This document shows, one piece after another, positions 1 through 5,247 of a stretch of DNA of 7,235 nucleotides. The position numbers and the translations under genes were made by a program. Below the pieces are notes generated by a model, which saw nothing but the letters and a program-made list of their open reading frames with translations, searched no databases and was not told the origin of the DNA. The DNA is from an uncultured Collinsella sp. GTDB lineage: Bacteria > Actinomycetota > Coriobacteriia > Coriobacteriales > Coriobacteriaceae. The stretch's first letter is position 1, and every line of letters starts with the position of its first letter. The stretch spans positions 1 through 7,235 of the forward strand of contig USFU01000084.1 of assembly GCA_900554135.1 (NCBI GenBank), written 5' to 3'.

Positions 1-351
1 GTGGTGCCAGCGGACTCCTCGCTTGCCACCGCGGAGGTCGTTTCCCTTGCCGATTTGGCCAACGAGCAGTTTATTCTGCTGGAACGCGGTGGCGACGACG
101 AGATTACGCCGCTGTTTCGCCGCGCGGGCCTGACGGTGCGCTCAAAACTGTCGACCTGGGATGACTATGCGATTATGGCCATGGTCGAGGACGGTCTGGG
201 CGTGAGCATTCTTCCGGCGCTCATCTTGCGCCGCTGCCAGTTCGATATTGCCGTGCGCCCGCTCGAGGGACATCCTCATCGCCAGATTAATGCCATATAT
301 CGCACGGCTGACGTTTCTCTTGCGGCGGCTCGTTTCCTTGAATATCTCTAA
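1..351 (+). CDS. LysR-family transcriptional regulator, C-terminal fragment (5' end outside window)
   Basis: This is the last 116 codons of a LysR-type regulator, ending in TAA at 349-351. LysR proteins are usually about 300 residues, with an N-terminal winged helix and a periplasmic-binding-like effector domain. Only the second half of the effector domain is here. The family call rests on the run AIMAMVEDGLGVSILPALIL, the typical 'V..G.Gi..lP' segment of LysR effector domains, and on the closing pattern of a hydrophobic strand followed by a helix ending in FLEYL. The GTG at base 1 lies in mid-domain and is very unlikely to be the true start, so the gene is cut by the window edge. Its effector and targets cannot be read from this part. 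The next gene has the same orientation but has its own promoter-like region and operator cluster, so I do not propose a shared operon. Confidence 0.85.
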   Translation: MVPADSSLATAEVVSLADLANEQFILLERGGDDEITPLFRRAGLTVRSKLSTWDDYAIMAMVEDGLGVSILPALILRRCQFDIAVRPLEGHPHRQINAIYRTADVSLAAARFLEYL

Positions 352-364
352 AAGCGCGTACCTG

Positions 365-382
365 TTGTCCACTTTGGGACAA
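365..382. repeat. Small inverted repeat after the LysR gene
   Basis: TTGTCC (365-370) and GGACAA (377-382) are perfect 6-base arms around a 6-base spacer, starting 14 bases after the LysR-type stop codon. There is no T-run behind it, so it is a weak terminator at best. It could equally be a protein binding site upstream of the next promoter. Arms this short arise by chance fairly often. Confidence 0.25.
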
Positions 383-401
383 TTCTCGGGGCTCGGTACA
401 T

Positions 402-445
402 TTTCTTATGAAATTGAACTTTCGGATAATGCGTCGCGCTATACT
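402..445 (+). promoter_or_regulatory. Candidate promoter region of the HTH-aminotransferase gene
   Basis: Two -10-like hexamers are visible: GATAAT at 425-430 and TATACT at 440-445, each matching the TATAAT consensus at 5 of 6 positions. No good -35 lies at ideal spacing. TTGAAC at 414-419 resembles one but is 20 bases from TATACT, and TTTCTT at 402-407 is 17 bases from GATAAT. Whichever is used, the first TTGAAC repeat (411-422) lies within the promoter and the next ones fall at or just after the expected start point. That layout would suit repression. Promoter assignment by eye is uncertain. Confidence 0.4.
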
Positions 446-495
446 GCTGCCTAAATTGAACTCAGGTTCAATTCGTGTTCAGTAAATTGAACTTT
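411..495. promoter_or_regulatory. Cluster of four AATTGAAC sites, candidate operator for the HTH-aminotransferase
   Basis: The 10-mer AAATTGAACT occurs three times in the same direction, at 411-420, 453-462 and 484-493. The first and last copies extend to an identical 12-mer (AAATTGAACTTT, 411-422 and 484-495). A fourth copy of the core lies inverted at 466-473 (GTTCAATT). With AATTGAAC at 454-461 it forms a perfect palindrome with 8-base arms and a 4-base spacer. Offsets between direct copies are 42 and 31 bases, close to four and three helical turns, so these sites face the same side of the DNA. I saw no other copy in the window. The cluster spans the candidate promoter and ends 6 bases before the Shine-Dalgarno of a gene encoding its own helix-turn-helix. 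Autoregulation is therefore the natural inference, though the LysR-type protein upstream could also bind here. Confidence 0.65.
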
Positions 496-501
496 GCCAG
501 C

Positions 502-508
502 AAGGAGG
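502..508 (+). promoter_or_regulatory. Shine-Dalgarno that fixes the HTH-aminotransferase start
   Basis: AAGGAGG lies 5 bases before GTG at 514-516. The frame stays open back to a GTG at 475, but that codon has no comparable ribosome site and lies inside the operator cluster, so 514 is chosen as the start. Confidence 0.85.
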
Positions 509-513
509 TTCTA

Positions 514-2034
514 GTGGCCCAAGAGACGTTTAGCGATCGCCTGCGACAGGCTATGTCCGATCGCGACGTTCGCCAGTCGGACGTAATCCGCGCATCGGAG
601 ATGCTCGGCAAAAAACTCGGCAAGAGTCAGATGAGCCAATATGTGAGCGGCAAGACGATTCCGCGGCGCGATGTGGCAGAGCTGCTCGCCCGCATTTTGG
701 AGGTCGATGCTACCTGGCTGCTTGCCGGTGACGCCGATCAAGGCGAGGCATCATCGCCCCGTAACGTTTCCAAGCCCGAACCCCATCCCTCAGCTCAAAT
801 TCCAAGGAGCACCACCATGCGTACTTTTTCTAAATCCACCAAGCTTGATAACGTCCTGTATGATGTGCGCGGTCCCGTCGTCGACGAGGCTGCCCGTATG
901 GAGGACGAGGGCGAGCGCATCCTCAAGCTCAACATCGGCAACCCAGCGCCCTTCGGTTTCCGCACGCCCGACGAGGTCATCAAGGACATGCGCCAGCAGC
1001 TGCCCGACTGCGAAGGCTATTCCAACTCGCGCGGCCTGTTCTCTGCGCGCAAGGCGATTATGCAGTACTCGCAGATCAAGGGCCTGCCCAATGTTCAGAT
1101 GGAGCACATCTACACGGGCAACGGCGTGTCCGAGCTCATTCAGCTTTCGATGAACGCGCTGCTCGACAATGGCGACGAGATTCTGATCCCCAGCCCCGAC
1201 TATCCGCTTTGGACGGCGTGCGCAACCCTTGCCGGCGGTCATCCCGTGCACTATCTGTGCGATGAGCAGGCGGATTGGTATCCCGATCTTGAGGATATGG
1301 AGTCCAAGATCACGAGCGCGACCAAGGCCCTCGTCATCATCAACCCCAACAACCCCACGGGCTCGGTCTACCCGCGCGAGGTGCTCGAGGGCATCGTCGA
1401 GGTTGCGCGCAGGCACCAGCTCATGATCTTTGCCGATGAGATCTACGACCGCCTGTGCATGGACGGCTACGAGCACGTCTCGATTGCCTCGCTCGCTCCC
1501 GATCTGCCCTGTGTCACCTTTAGCGGCCTTTCCAAGTCGCACATGATCGCGGGCTATCGTATTGGCTGGATGGTGCTTTCGGGCAACCAGCGCTGCATGA
1601 GCGACTTCATCATGGGCATCAACATGCTCTCTAACATGCGCCTGTGCTCCAACGTGCCGGCTCAGTCGATCGTCCAGACGGCGCTCGGCGGCCATCAGTC
1701 GGTTAACGACTACATCCGTCCCGGCGGCCGTGTCTACGAGCAGCGCAACTTTGTGTATGAGGCGCTCAACAAGATTGACGGCATCTCGGTGGTTAAGCCG
1801 CGCGCGGCGTTCTACATCTTCCCCAAGATGGATGTTAAGAAGTTCAACATCACCGATGACGAGCAGTTCGCCCTTGACCTGCTGCACGAGAAGAAGATCC
1901 TGATCACGCGCGGCGGCGGCTTTAACTGGGCCGAGCCCGACCACTTCCGCATCGTGTACCTGCCGCGCATGGAAGTGCTCAAAGAGTCCCTCGAAGACCT
2001 CGCCGACTTCTTCGATCATTACCGCCAGAACTAG
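514..2034 (+). CDS. alaA: AlaA-like alanine aminotransferase with N-terminal XRE-type HTH domain
   Basis: The 506-residue product has two parts. Residues 1-72 look like an XRE/Cro-type helix-turn-helix: TFSDRLRQAM, then SQMSQYVSGKTIPRRDVAELLARILEV, a typical HTH followed by 'YVSG.r.P'. A linker of about 28 residues, rich in Pro, Ser and charged residues, leads to residue 102, where a complete fold-type I PLP aminotransferase starts. This part is 405 residues, the same length as E. coli AlaA as I recall it, and closely similar (LKLNIGNPAPFGF, YTGNGVSELI, DYPLWTA, INPNNPTG). Expected PLP residues are present: Asn280, Asp308, Tyr311, Lys341 (SGLSKS, Schiff base) and Arg479 for the substrate carboxylate. 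By family it should interconvert alanine and 2-oxoglutarate with pyruvate and glutamate in the cytosol. The HTH is not part of ordinary AlaA. It recalls MocR/GabR regulators, which instead join a GntR winged helix to an aminotransferase fold. An internal ribosome site at 804 may also yield the enzyme alone. The upstream repeats suggest self-regulation. Confidence 0.9.
   Translation: MAQETFSDRLRQAMSDRDVRQSDVIRASEMLGKKLGKSQMSQYVSGKTIPRRDVAELLARILEVDATWLLAGDADQGEASSPRNVSKPEPHPSAQIPRSTTMRTFSKSTKLDNVLYDVRGPVVDEAARMEDEGERILKLNIGNPAPFGFRTPDEVIKDMRQQLPDCEGYSNSRGLFSARKAIMQYSQIKGLPNVQMEHIYTGNGVSELIQLSMNALLDNGDEILIPSPDYPLWTACATLAGGHPVHYLCDEQADWYPDLEDMESKITSATKALVIINPNNPTGSVYPREVLEGIVEVARRHQLMIFADEIYDRLCMDGYEHVSIASLAPDLPCVTFSGLSKSHMIAGYRIGWMVLSGNQRCMSDFIMGINMLSNMRLCSNVPAQSIVQTALGGHQSVNDYIRPGGRVYEQRNFVYEALNKIDGISVVKPRAAFYIFPKMDVKKFNITDDEQFALDLLHEKKILITRGGGFNWAEPDHFRIVYLPRMEVLKESLEDLADFFDHYRQN
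804..819 (+). promoter_or_regulatory. Internal Shine-Dalgarno and ATG at the aminotransferase domain boundary
   Basis: AAGGAG (804-809) sits 7 bases before an in-frame ATG (817-819) that encodes Met102 of the fusion, at the sequence MRTFSKSTKLDN. This is precisely where standalone AlaA proteins begin. Translation from here would give a 405-residue enzyme without the HTH. The site is either a working second start or a relic of the fusion of two once separate reading frames. Confidence 0.7.
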
Positions 2035-2057
2035 TGGGATAGAAGCTCCGCACTATG

Positions 2058-2097
2058 AAAAGCTCCCTGCAGTTGTTTTGCTGCGGGGAGCTTTCTT
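2058..2097. terminator. Bidirectional Rho-independent terminator between alaA and def
   Basis: AAAGCTCCC-T-GCAG (2059-2072) pairs with CTGC-G-GGGAGCTTT (2081-2094) in a 14-bp stem with one G-U pair (2068/2085) around an 8-base loop. On the plus strand the stem ends in TTTCTT. On the minus strand the tail reads TTTT. It lies between the stop codons of two convergent genes (2034 and 2110), so it can serve both. Confidence 0.85.
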
Positions 2098-2109
2098 GAA
2101 TCGTCGGAA

Positions 2110-2520
2110 CTATATAACAATCCCGTTGCAGTGGTCGATTTCGTGCTGGATGATCTCGGCGGTGTAGCCCGAGAAGTTTTTGATACGGCGGACGAAGTTC
2201 TCGTCCAAATACTCAACCTTAATGCGGCGATAGCGGGTGCAGGGACGCTCTCCGACGAGCGAAAGACATCCTTCGCTCGTTTGATAGGCATTGACCTGCT
2301 CAAGAATTTGAGGGTTGTACATCAGGAGTGTCCTGTTGCCGTCTTTTACGCAGATGATGCGTTTGCGCACGCCGATCATGTTGGCAGCGAGGCCCACGCA
2401 CTCGTGCTCATGCTCGTGGAGCGTATCCAGGAGGTCTTGCCCGATCACGGCGTCGTCGGGTCCCGCGTCTTCGGAAGGCAGGCGTAAAAAGAACTCGGAT
2501 TTCATGATGGGCTTAATCAT
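2110..2520 (-). CDS. def: Peptide deformylase
   Basis: This 136-residue protein is a metal-dependent peptide deformylase, which removes the formyl group from the N-terminal Met of new proteins at the ribosome. The three family motifs are present: CVGLAANMIG (41-50), SEGCLSLVG (82-90) and QHEIDHCNG (125-133). By family, Cys85, His126 and His130 bind the metal and Glu127 is the catalytic acid/base. Motif I has Asn47 where E. coli Def has Gln, a variant I associate with short clostridial-type deformylases, which it also matches in length and in KTSEGCLSLVGERP-like runs. The start is the ATG at 2518-2520, preceded on the minus strand by GAGGAG with 6 bases of spacing. The frame stays open 72 codons further upstream but without a better ribosome site and with no family similarity. 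The gene is convergent with alaA and divergent from the MFS gene, and fmt is not adjacent. This may be one of several deformylases in the genome. Confidence 0.93.
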   Translation of the reverse strand: MIKPIMKSEFFLRLPSEDAGPDDAVIGQDLLDTLHEHEHECVGLAANMIGVRKRIICVKDGNRTLLMYNPQILEQVNAYQTSEGCLSLVGERPCTRYRRIKVEYLDENFVRRIKNFSGYTAEIIQHEIDHCNGIVI

Positions 2521-2551
2521 GGCGGGCTCCTCATGTCTCATGCTTTCGTGG

Positions 2552-2598
2552 ACTTTTAATAATAGCGCGGAAGGAAAGCCGCGCGTCCGCGTTACAAT
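2552..2598. promoter_or_regulatory. Divergent promoter region between def and the MFS gene
   Basis: On the minus strand TATTAT (2559-2564) is a good -10 candidate for def, about 40 bases before its ATG. On the plus strand TTACAAT (2592-2598) is a -10 candidate for the MFS gene, leaving a leader of roughly 120 bases. Neither has a convincing -35 box. An inverted repeat, GCGCGG (2565-2570) and CCGCGC (2579-2584) with an 8-base spacer, lies between the two -10 elements, where a regulator could affect both. The promoters are assigned by eye. Confidence 0.4.
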
Positions 2599-2619
2599 CT
2601 TTCGATGTTGGACCATGTT

Positions 2620-2725
2620 GCCAGACTCGTCGTGTACGGCGTCTGGCGTAAGTCTAGGGCTCATTTTTCGCCCTGGACTGTTCCTCTGGGGCGATGCGAC
2701 TTTCGTTTCAAGAGGAAGGAAATGC
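2620..2725 (+). promoter_or_regulatory. Structured 5' leader of the MFS exporter gene, with a possible SD-covering stem
   Basis: Three pairings follow one another. GCCAGAC (2620-2626) pairs with GTCTGGC (2641-2647). AGTCTAGGGC (2651-2660) pairs with GCCCTGGACT (2670-2679), 10 bp with one G-U, around a 9-base loop. TTCCTCT (2681-2687) pairs perfectly with AGAGGAA (2711-2717), which overlaps the ribosome site GGAAGGA (2714-2720). The last pairing would hide the start region. I recognise no known riboswitch. The order 'two stems, then an SD-covering stem' would fit translational control, but this is inference from hand folding. Confidence 0.4.
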
Positions 2726-4138
2726 ATGGGGACCAAATCCCAAAAGCAAACTCAATCACCGTCGACAACCTCGGCAATTCTCGTCGTAATGTATGTTGCA
2801 GCTTTTGTTGCTGCGTTTAACGAGAACATCATTAACGTGGCGTTGCACGACATTATGGCGGCCTTTTCGGTGAGTGCCACCACGGCGCAGTGGCTCGTTT
2901 CGGGCTACATGATCGTGACGTCGATCTTTACGGCCATCATGGCCTTCCTGTCCGGTCGTTTCTCGACACGCAATCTGCTGTTTTTCGCGTGCGGATGCAT
3001 GGTCGCCGGCGAAGTCCTGTGCCTGTTCGCTCCGTCGTTTAGCGTTTTGCTGCCAAGCCGTATTTTGCAGGCTGCGGGATCGGGCATCTTGTTCCCACTC
3101 ATGATGAACGTGGTGCTGTCTTGCGCTCCGCGCGAGAAGCTCGGTCTGTATCTGAGCCTGGGCGGTGCCTGCATTACGCTGGGGCCGGCGTTTGGACCCG
3201 TGATCAGCGGTCTAATGTGCACGTTGTTTGGCTGGAGGGCGGTGTTCGTAGTGCCGCTGGTGGGCGGCATTGTGGTCGCTGCGGCGGGCGTAAAGCTCGT
3301 TCAGAATGTCGGAGAGCGTTCGAACGCCACGCTTGATATTCTGTCGGTTGTTTTGCTCGCCGCCGGTATTACGGCATTTGTGTATTCCGTAGGCGAGTTC
3401 TCGACCAATCTGATTGCCGGCATCGTGACGCTCTTCGCCGCCATTGTGCTGCTCGGCCTGTTTGCGGCCCGCCAGCTCAAGCTCGAGCATCCGGTGCTTA
3501 ACGTGCGTCCCATGGCGAGTGTTCGTTTTTGGCCTGCGTGCTTGCTTGTGGTGGTATCGATGATGACGACGTTCTCGATGAGCGTTTTGTTGCCGCTCTA
3601 TTTTGAGGGCGCATACGGCATGACCGCACTTGTTGCGGGCTTGCTCATTTTGCCGGCGATTGCCTGCAATGCCGTGACCTCGATTGTGGGCGGACGCGTG
3701 ATGGACGCCCGTGGCGCATGGCCGCTGCTGCCGGTCGGCTTTGCCCTGATCGCCGTGGGGCAGACTGTCATCTCGATGACGGCCGCAAGCATGAACATCG
3801 GCGTCGTCGTGGCGCTGACCGTTGTTGTGTATGCCGGAGTCGGTTTGGTGCTGAGCCCCTCGCAAACGGCCGGCTTGGAGACGCTGCCTGTCGCCGAGCA
3901 TCCTCACGGAACGGCATTGCTCAACACGTGGAACATGATCGCCGCATCGTTTGGCCCGTCGCTGTTTATCGGCCTGCTCTCGAGTTCTGCGGCGACTGCC
4001 GGCGCCGCTGGCGTTGCGACCGACGTTGCCCAGGCGATTGGATTTGCGGCAGCCGTGCGTGTGGCGGCTGTAATTGCCGTGGTCGGATTTGTGGTATCGG
4101 TTGTGTACGCTCGCCGCGAGTCGCACATGTCGCATTAA
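2726..4138 (+). CDS. MFS drug exporter, DHA2 (EmrB/QacA) type
   Basis: This 470-residue, very hydrophobic protein is a major facilitator superfamily transporter, probably a proton-driven drug or metabolite exporter in the cytoplasmic membrane. TM1 carries NENIINVALHDI (32-43), the DHA2 signature usually written 'D.tIvNVALP', with Glu33 at the acidic position. TM2 contains QWLVSGYMI (55-63). A loosely kept motif A follows TM2 (LSGRFSTRN, 75-83). TM5 shows the antiporter motif C, TLGPAFGPVISG (151-162). The length and number of hydrophobic blocks suit the 14-helix group, although I did not map every helix. The start is ATG 2726, with GGAAGGA 5 bases before it. The frame is open 137 codons further upstream, but that part is hydrophilic and antisense to def, and an ATG at 2722 is out of frame. 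The leader may be regulatory. The substrate cannot be inferred. A bile-salt, dye or antibiotic exporter is typical of the family. Confidence 0.88.
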   Translation: MGTKSQKQTQSPSTTSAILVVMYVAAFVAAFNENIINVALHDIMAAFSVSATTAQWLVSGYMIVTSIFTAIMAFLSGRFSTRNLLFFACGCMVAGEVLCLFAPSFSVLLPSRILQAAGSGILFPLMMNVVLSCAPREKLGLYLSLGGACITLGPAFGPVISGLMCTLFGWRAVFVVPLVGGIVVAAAGVKLVQNVGERSNATLDILSVVLLAAGITAFVYSVGEFSTNLIAGIVTLFAAIVLLGLFAARQLKLEHPVLNVRPMASVRFWPACLLVVVSMMTTFSMSVLLPLYFEGAYGMTALVAGLLILPAIACNAVTSIVGGRVMDARGAWPLLPVGFALIAVGQTVISMTAASMNIGVVVALTVVVYAGVGLVLSPSQTAGLETLPVAEHPHGTALLNTWNMIAASFGPSLFIGLLSSSAATAGAAGVATDVAQAIGFAAAVRVAAVIAVVGFVVSVVYARRESHMSH

Positions 4139-4189
4139 TGTGTGCACATAGATTCTGCAGCTAGATTAGCGGGCGACACCATAAACTAA

Positions 4190-4290
4190 TGGACGTTTTG
4201 CCGAGAGGCATGAATGTTTAAAGCGCAAAGAGTGCGCGACGGGCCCCGCGAATGGGGCGATGATGCCCGAGAGGGCCAAGAAGGAGTCTC
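4190..4290 (+). promoter_or_regulatory. Structured leader of the RGG-protein gene (four hairpins)
   Basis: Four short stems stand in a row: TGCC/GGCA (4199-4210, loop GAGA), GCGCA/TGCGC (4223-4237), GCCCC/GGGGC (4243-4258) and GCCC/GGGC (4265-4276, loop GAGA again). The first and last share a GNRA-type tetraloop. The Shine-Dalgarno AAGGAG (4281-4286) comes 5 bases after the last stem and 4 bases before ATG 4291. A weak -10 candidate, TAAACT (4182-4187), would start transcription just before this leader, but no -35 is clear. The pattern suggests a structured 5' UTR with control by RNA folding or protein binding, possibly by the gene's own product. No known riboswitch class is recognised. Confidence 0.5.
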
Positions 4291-5202
4291 ATGTCTGAGA
4301 ACGAAGAGATCATGAACGAGACCGAGAACGAGACCATGGCTGCCGAGGTTGAGGCAGTCGAGACCGTGGAGACCGAAGCTGCCGAGGTTGAGGCTGCTGA
4401 CGAGGTTTCCGCCGAGGAGGAGGCCGAGGTTGTCGAGGCCGCCGTTGATTACGATGACGAAGAGCTGATGGACAAGATGCAGAAGGCCGCCCGCCTGCTG
4501 CGTAGCCGTCGCTTTGCTATTTCCAAGGAGGAGGAGGCCAAGGCCGAGCGCATGGCGAACATCGAGCGCGCCATCAAGCTTCTTGACCTCAAGCCCAAGA
4601 TGGAGCAGAAGGAAATGTCCGACCTGCTGGGCATGCGCCTTCGTGAGCTCGATGGCCTGATGGCCGAGGCCGAGGCTGCCGATCTGGTCGGCCGCATCGA
4701 CGACGCCGAGGGCGATATGCGCAAGATCGTTGTCTTCGCTGCCGAGGATGCCGCTGAGGGCCTGGTCGAGCTTGCCAACAAGAAGGAGAAGCTCCTGCCC
4801 GAGCTTTCTTACGAGGAGGCCACCGAGCTGATGGCCGCTCTCGATAAGGTTATCGCTCCGCTCGTCGCCATGGGGCTGGACGAGGACCGCGGTCCTCGCG
4901 GCGGCCGTGACGATCGCGGTGGCCGTGGCGGCGACCGTGGCGGTCGCGGCGGCTTTGGTGATCGCGGTGGCCGTGGCGGCGACCGTGGCGGTCGCGGTGG
5001 CGATCGCGGTGGCCGCGGCGGCTTTGGTGACCGTGGCGGCGACCGTGGCGGTCGCGGCGGCTTTGGTGGCAACCGTGGTGGCTATGGCGACCGCGGCGGC
5101 AACCGTGGCGGCTTCGGCGGCAACCGTGGTAACGACCGCGGCGGTCGCGGTGGCGATCGTGGCGGCCGCAACGGCGGCGGTTTCCGCGGCAACCGTTTCT
5201 AG
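4291..5202 (+). CDS. Acidic / MarR-like winged-helix / RGG-repeat protein, putative RNA-binding protein
   Basis: I know no named family for this 303-residue protein, but three parts are clear. Residues 1-60 are strongly acidic (mostly Glu, Asp, Ala, Val) and probably disordered. Residues about 61-195 look like a MarR-type winged helix: helix IERAIKLLDL, helix MEQKEMSDLLG, helix RLRELDGLMAEAEAADLVGR, a charged wing IDDAEGDMRKIVVF, then LSYEEATELMAALDKVI like the closing dimer helix. Residues 200-303 are low complexity, with 20 RGG triplets separated by D, N, F or Y (GFGD, GFGG and GYGD blocks). RGG tails bind RNA and drive condensation in eukaryotic hnRNP-like proteins and end some bacterial RNA helicases and cold-shock RNA-binding proteins. 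The sequence thus suggests a nucleic-acid-binding protein that joins a folded DNA/RNA-binding domain to an RNA-binding tail; the acidic head could contact the basic tail. The start has AAGGAG 4 bases upstream. Transcription appears monocistronic, with a structured leader and a hairpin directly after the stop. Confidence 0.85.
   Translation: MSENEEIMNETENETMAAEVEAVETVETEAAEVEAADEVSAEEEAEVVEAAVDYDDEELMDKMQKAARLLRSRRFAISKEEEAKAERMANIERAIKLLDLKPKMEQKEMSDLLGMRLRELDGLMAEAEAADLVGRIDDAEGDMRKIVVFAAEDAAEGLVELANKKEKLLPELSYEEATELMAALDKVIAPLVAMGLDEDRGPRGGRDDRGGRGGDRGGRGGFGDRGGRGGDRGGRGGDRGGRGGFGDRGGDRGGRGGFGGNRGGYGDRGGNRGGFGGNRGNDRGGRGGDRGGRNGGGFRGNRF
4888..5199 (+). repeat. RGG-coding tandem repeat tract
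   Basis: The last 104 codons are built of 9- to 15-base units coding for RGG, DRGG and GFGD/N. At DNA level there is a 48-base period: bases 4912-4949 and 4960-4997 are identical over 38 bases. Arg and Gly codons are almost all CGT/CGC and GGT/GGC, as in highly expressed genes. Such a tract can change length by slippage or recombination. Confidence 0.9.
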
Positions 5203-5206
5203 TTGG

Positions 5207-5234
5207 GTTACGCGGGTTTACCAACCCGCGTAAC
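5207..5234. terminator. Perfect 12-bp hairpin directly after the RGG gene
   Basis: GTTACGCGGGTT (5207-5218) and AACCCGCGTAAC (5223-5234) pair without mismatch around a 4-base loop (TACC), starting 4 bases after the stop codon. The 3' flank is TAGTTGACG, so there is no U-tract and a plain Rho-independent terminator is not certain. It could protect the 3' end of the mRNA or act together with the longer structure downstream. Confidence 0.55.
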
Positions 5235-5247
5235 TAGTTGACGCTGC

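Noticed and set aside
790..2019. Long open frame (409 codons) on the minus strand opposite the aminotransferase gene
   Set aside because: It is a shadow frame produced by GC-biased codons of alaA. The product has no recognisable domain, while the plus-strand frame has full AlaA motifs.
2620..2647. Hairpin with ACGG in its loop, as in guanidine-II riboswitches
   Set aside because: That class needs two similar small hairpins with ACGR loops. The loop here is 14 bases and the second hairpin has no ACGR.
2315..2725. In-frame upstream extension of the MFS gene
   Set aside because: These 137 codons are antisense to def, show no transporter-like sequence and lack a ribosome site. GGAAGGA before ATG 2726 marks the start.
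2651..2725. Slight likeness of the MFS leader to the guanidine-I (ykkC) riboswitch (CTAGGG and GGACTG elements)
   Set aside because: The remaining conserved parts that I recall, the ACGG elements and the purine-rich 3' segment, are absent, and the leader is too short.
3212..4147. 311-codon minus-strand frame opposite the MFS gene
   Set aside because: The product is His/Arg/Asn-rich without domain character, and the plus frame is a clear membrane transporter.
4141..4148. TGTGCACA palindrome just after the MFS stop codon
   Set aside because: It is only 8 bases, with no partner site and no clear link to a promoter. It is expected by chance.
4850..5233. Open frames in all directions across the RGG tract (Pro/Arg/Ser-, His/Arg/Gly- or Ala/Val-rich)
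   Set aside because: They result from the repetitive GC-rich DNA. The RGG frame continues a normal protein with a proper start.
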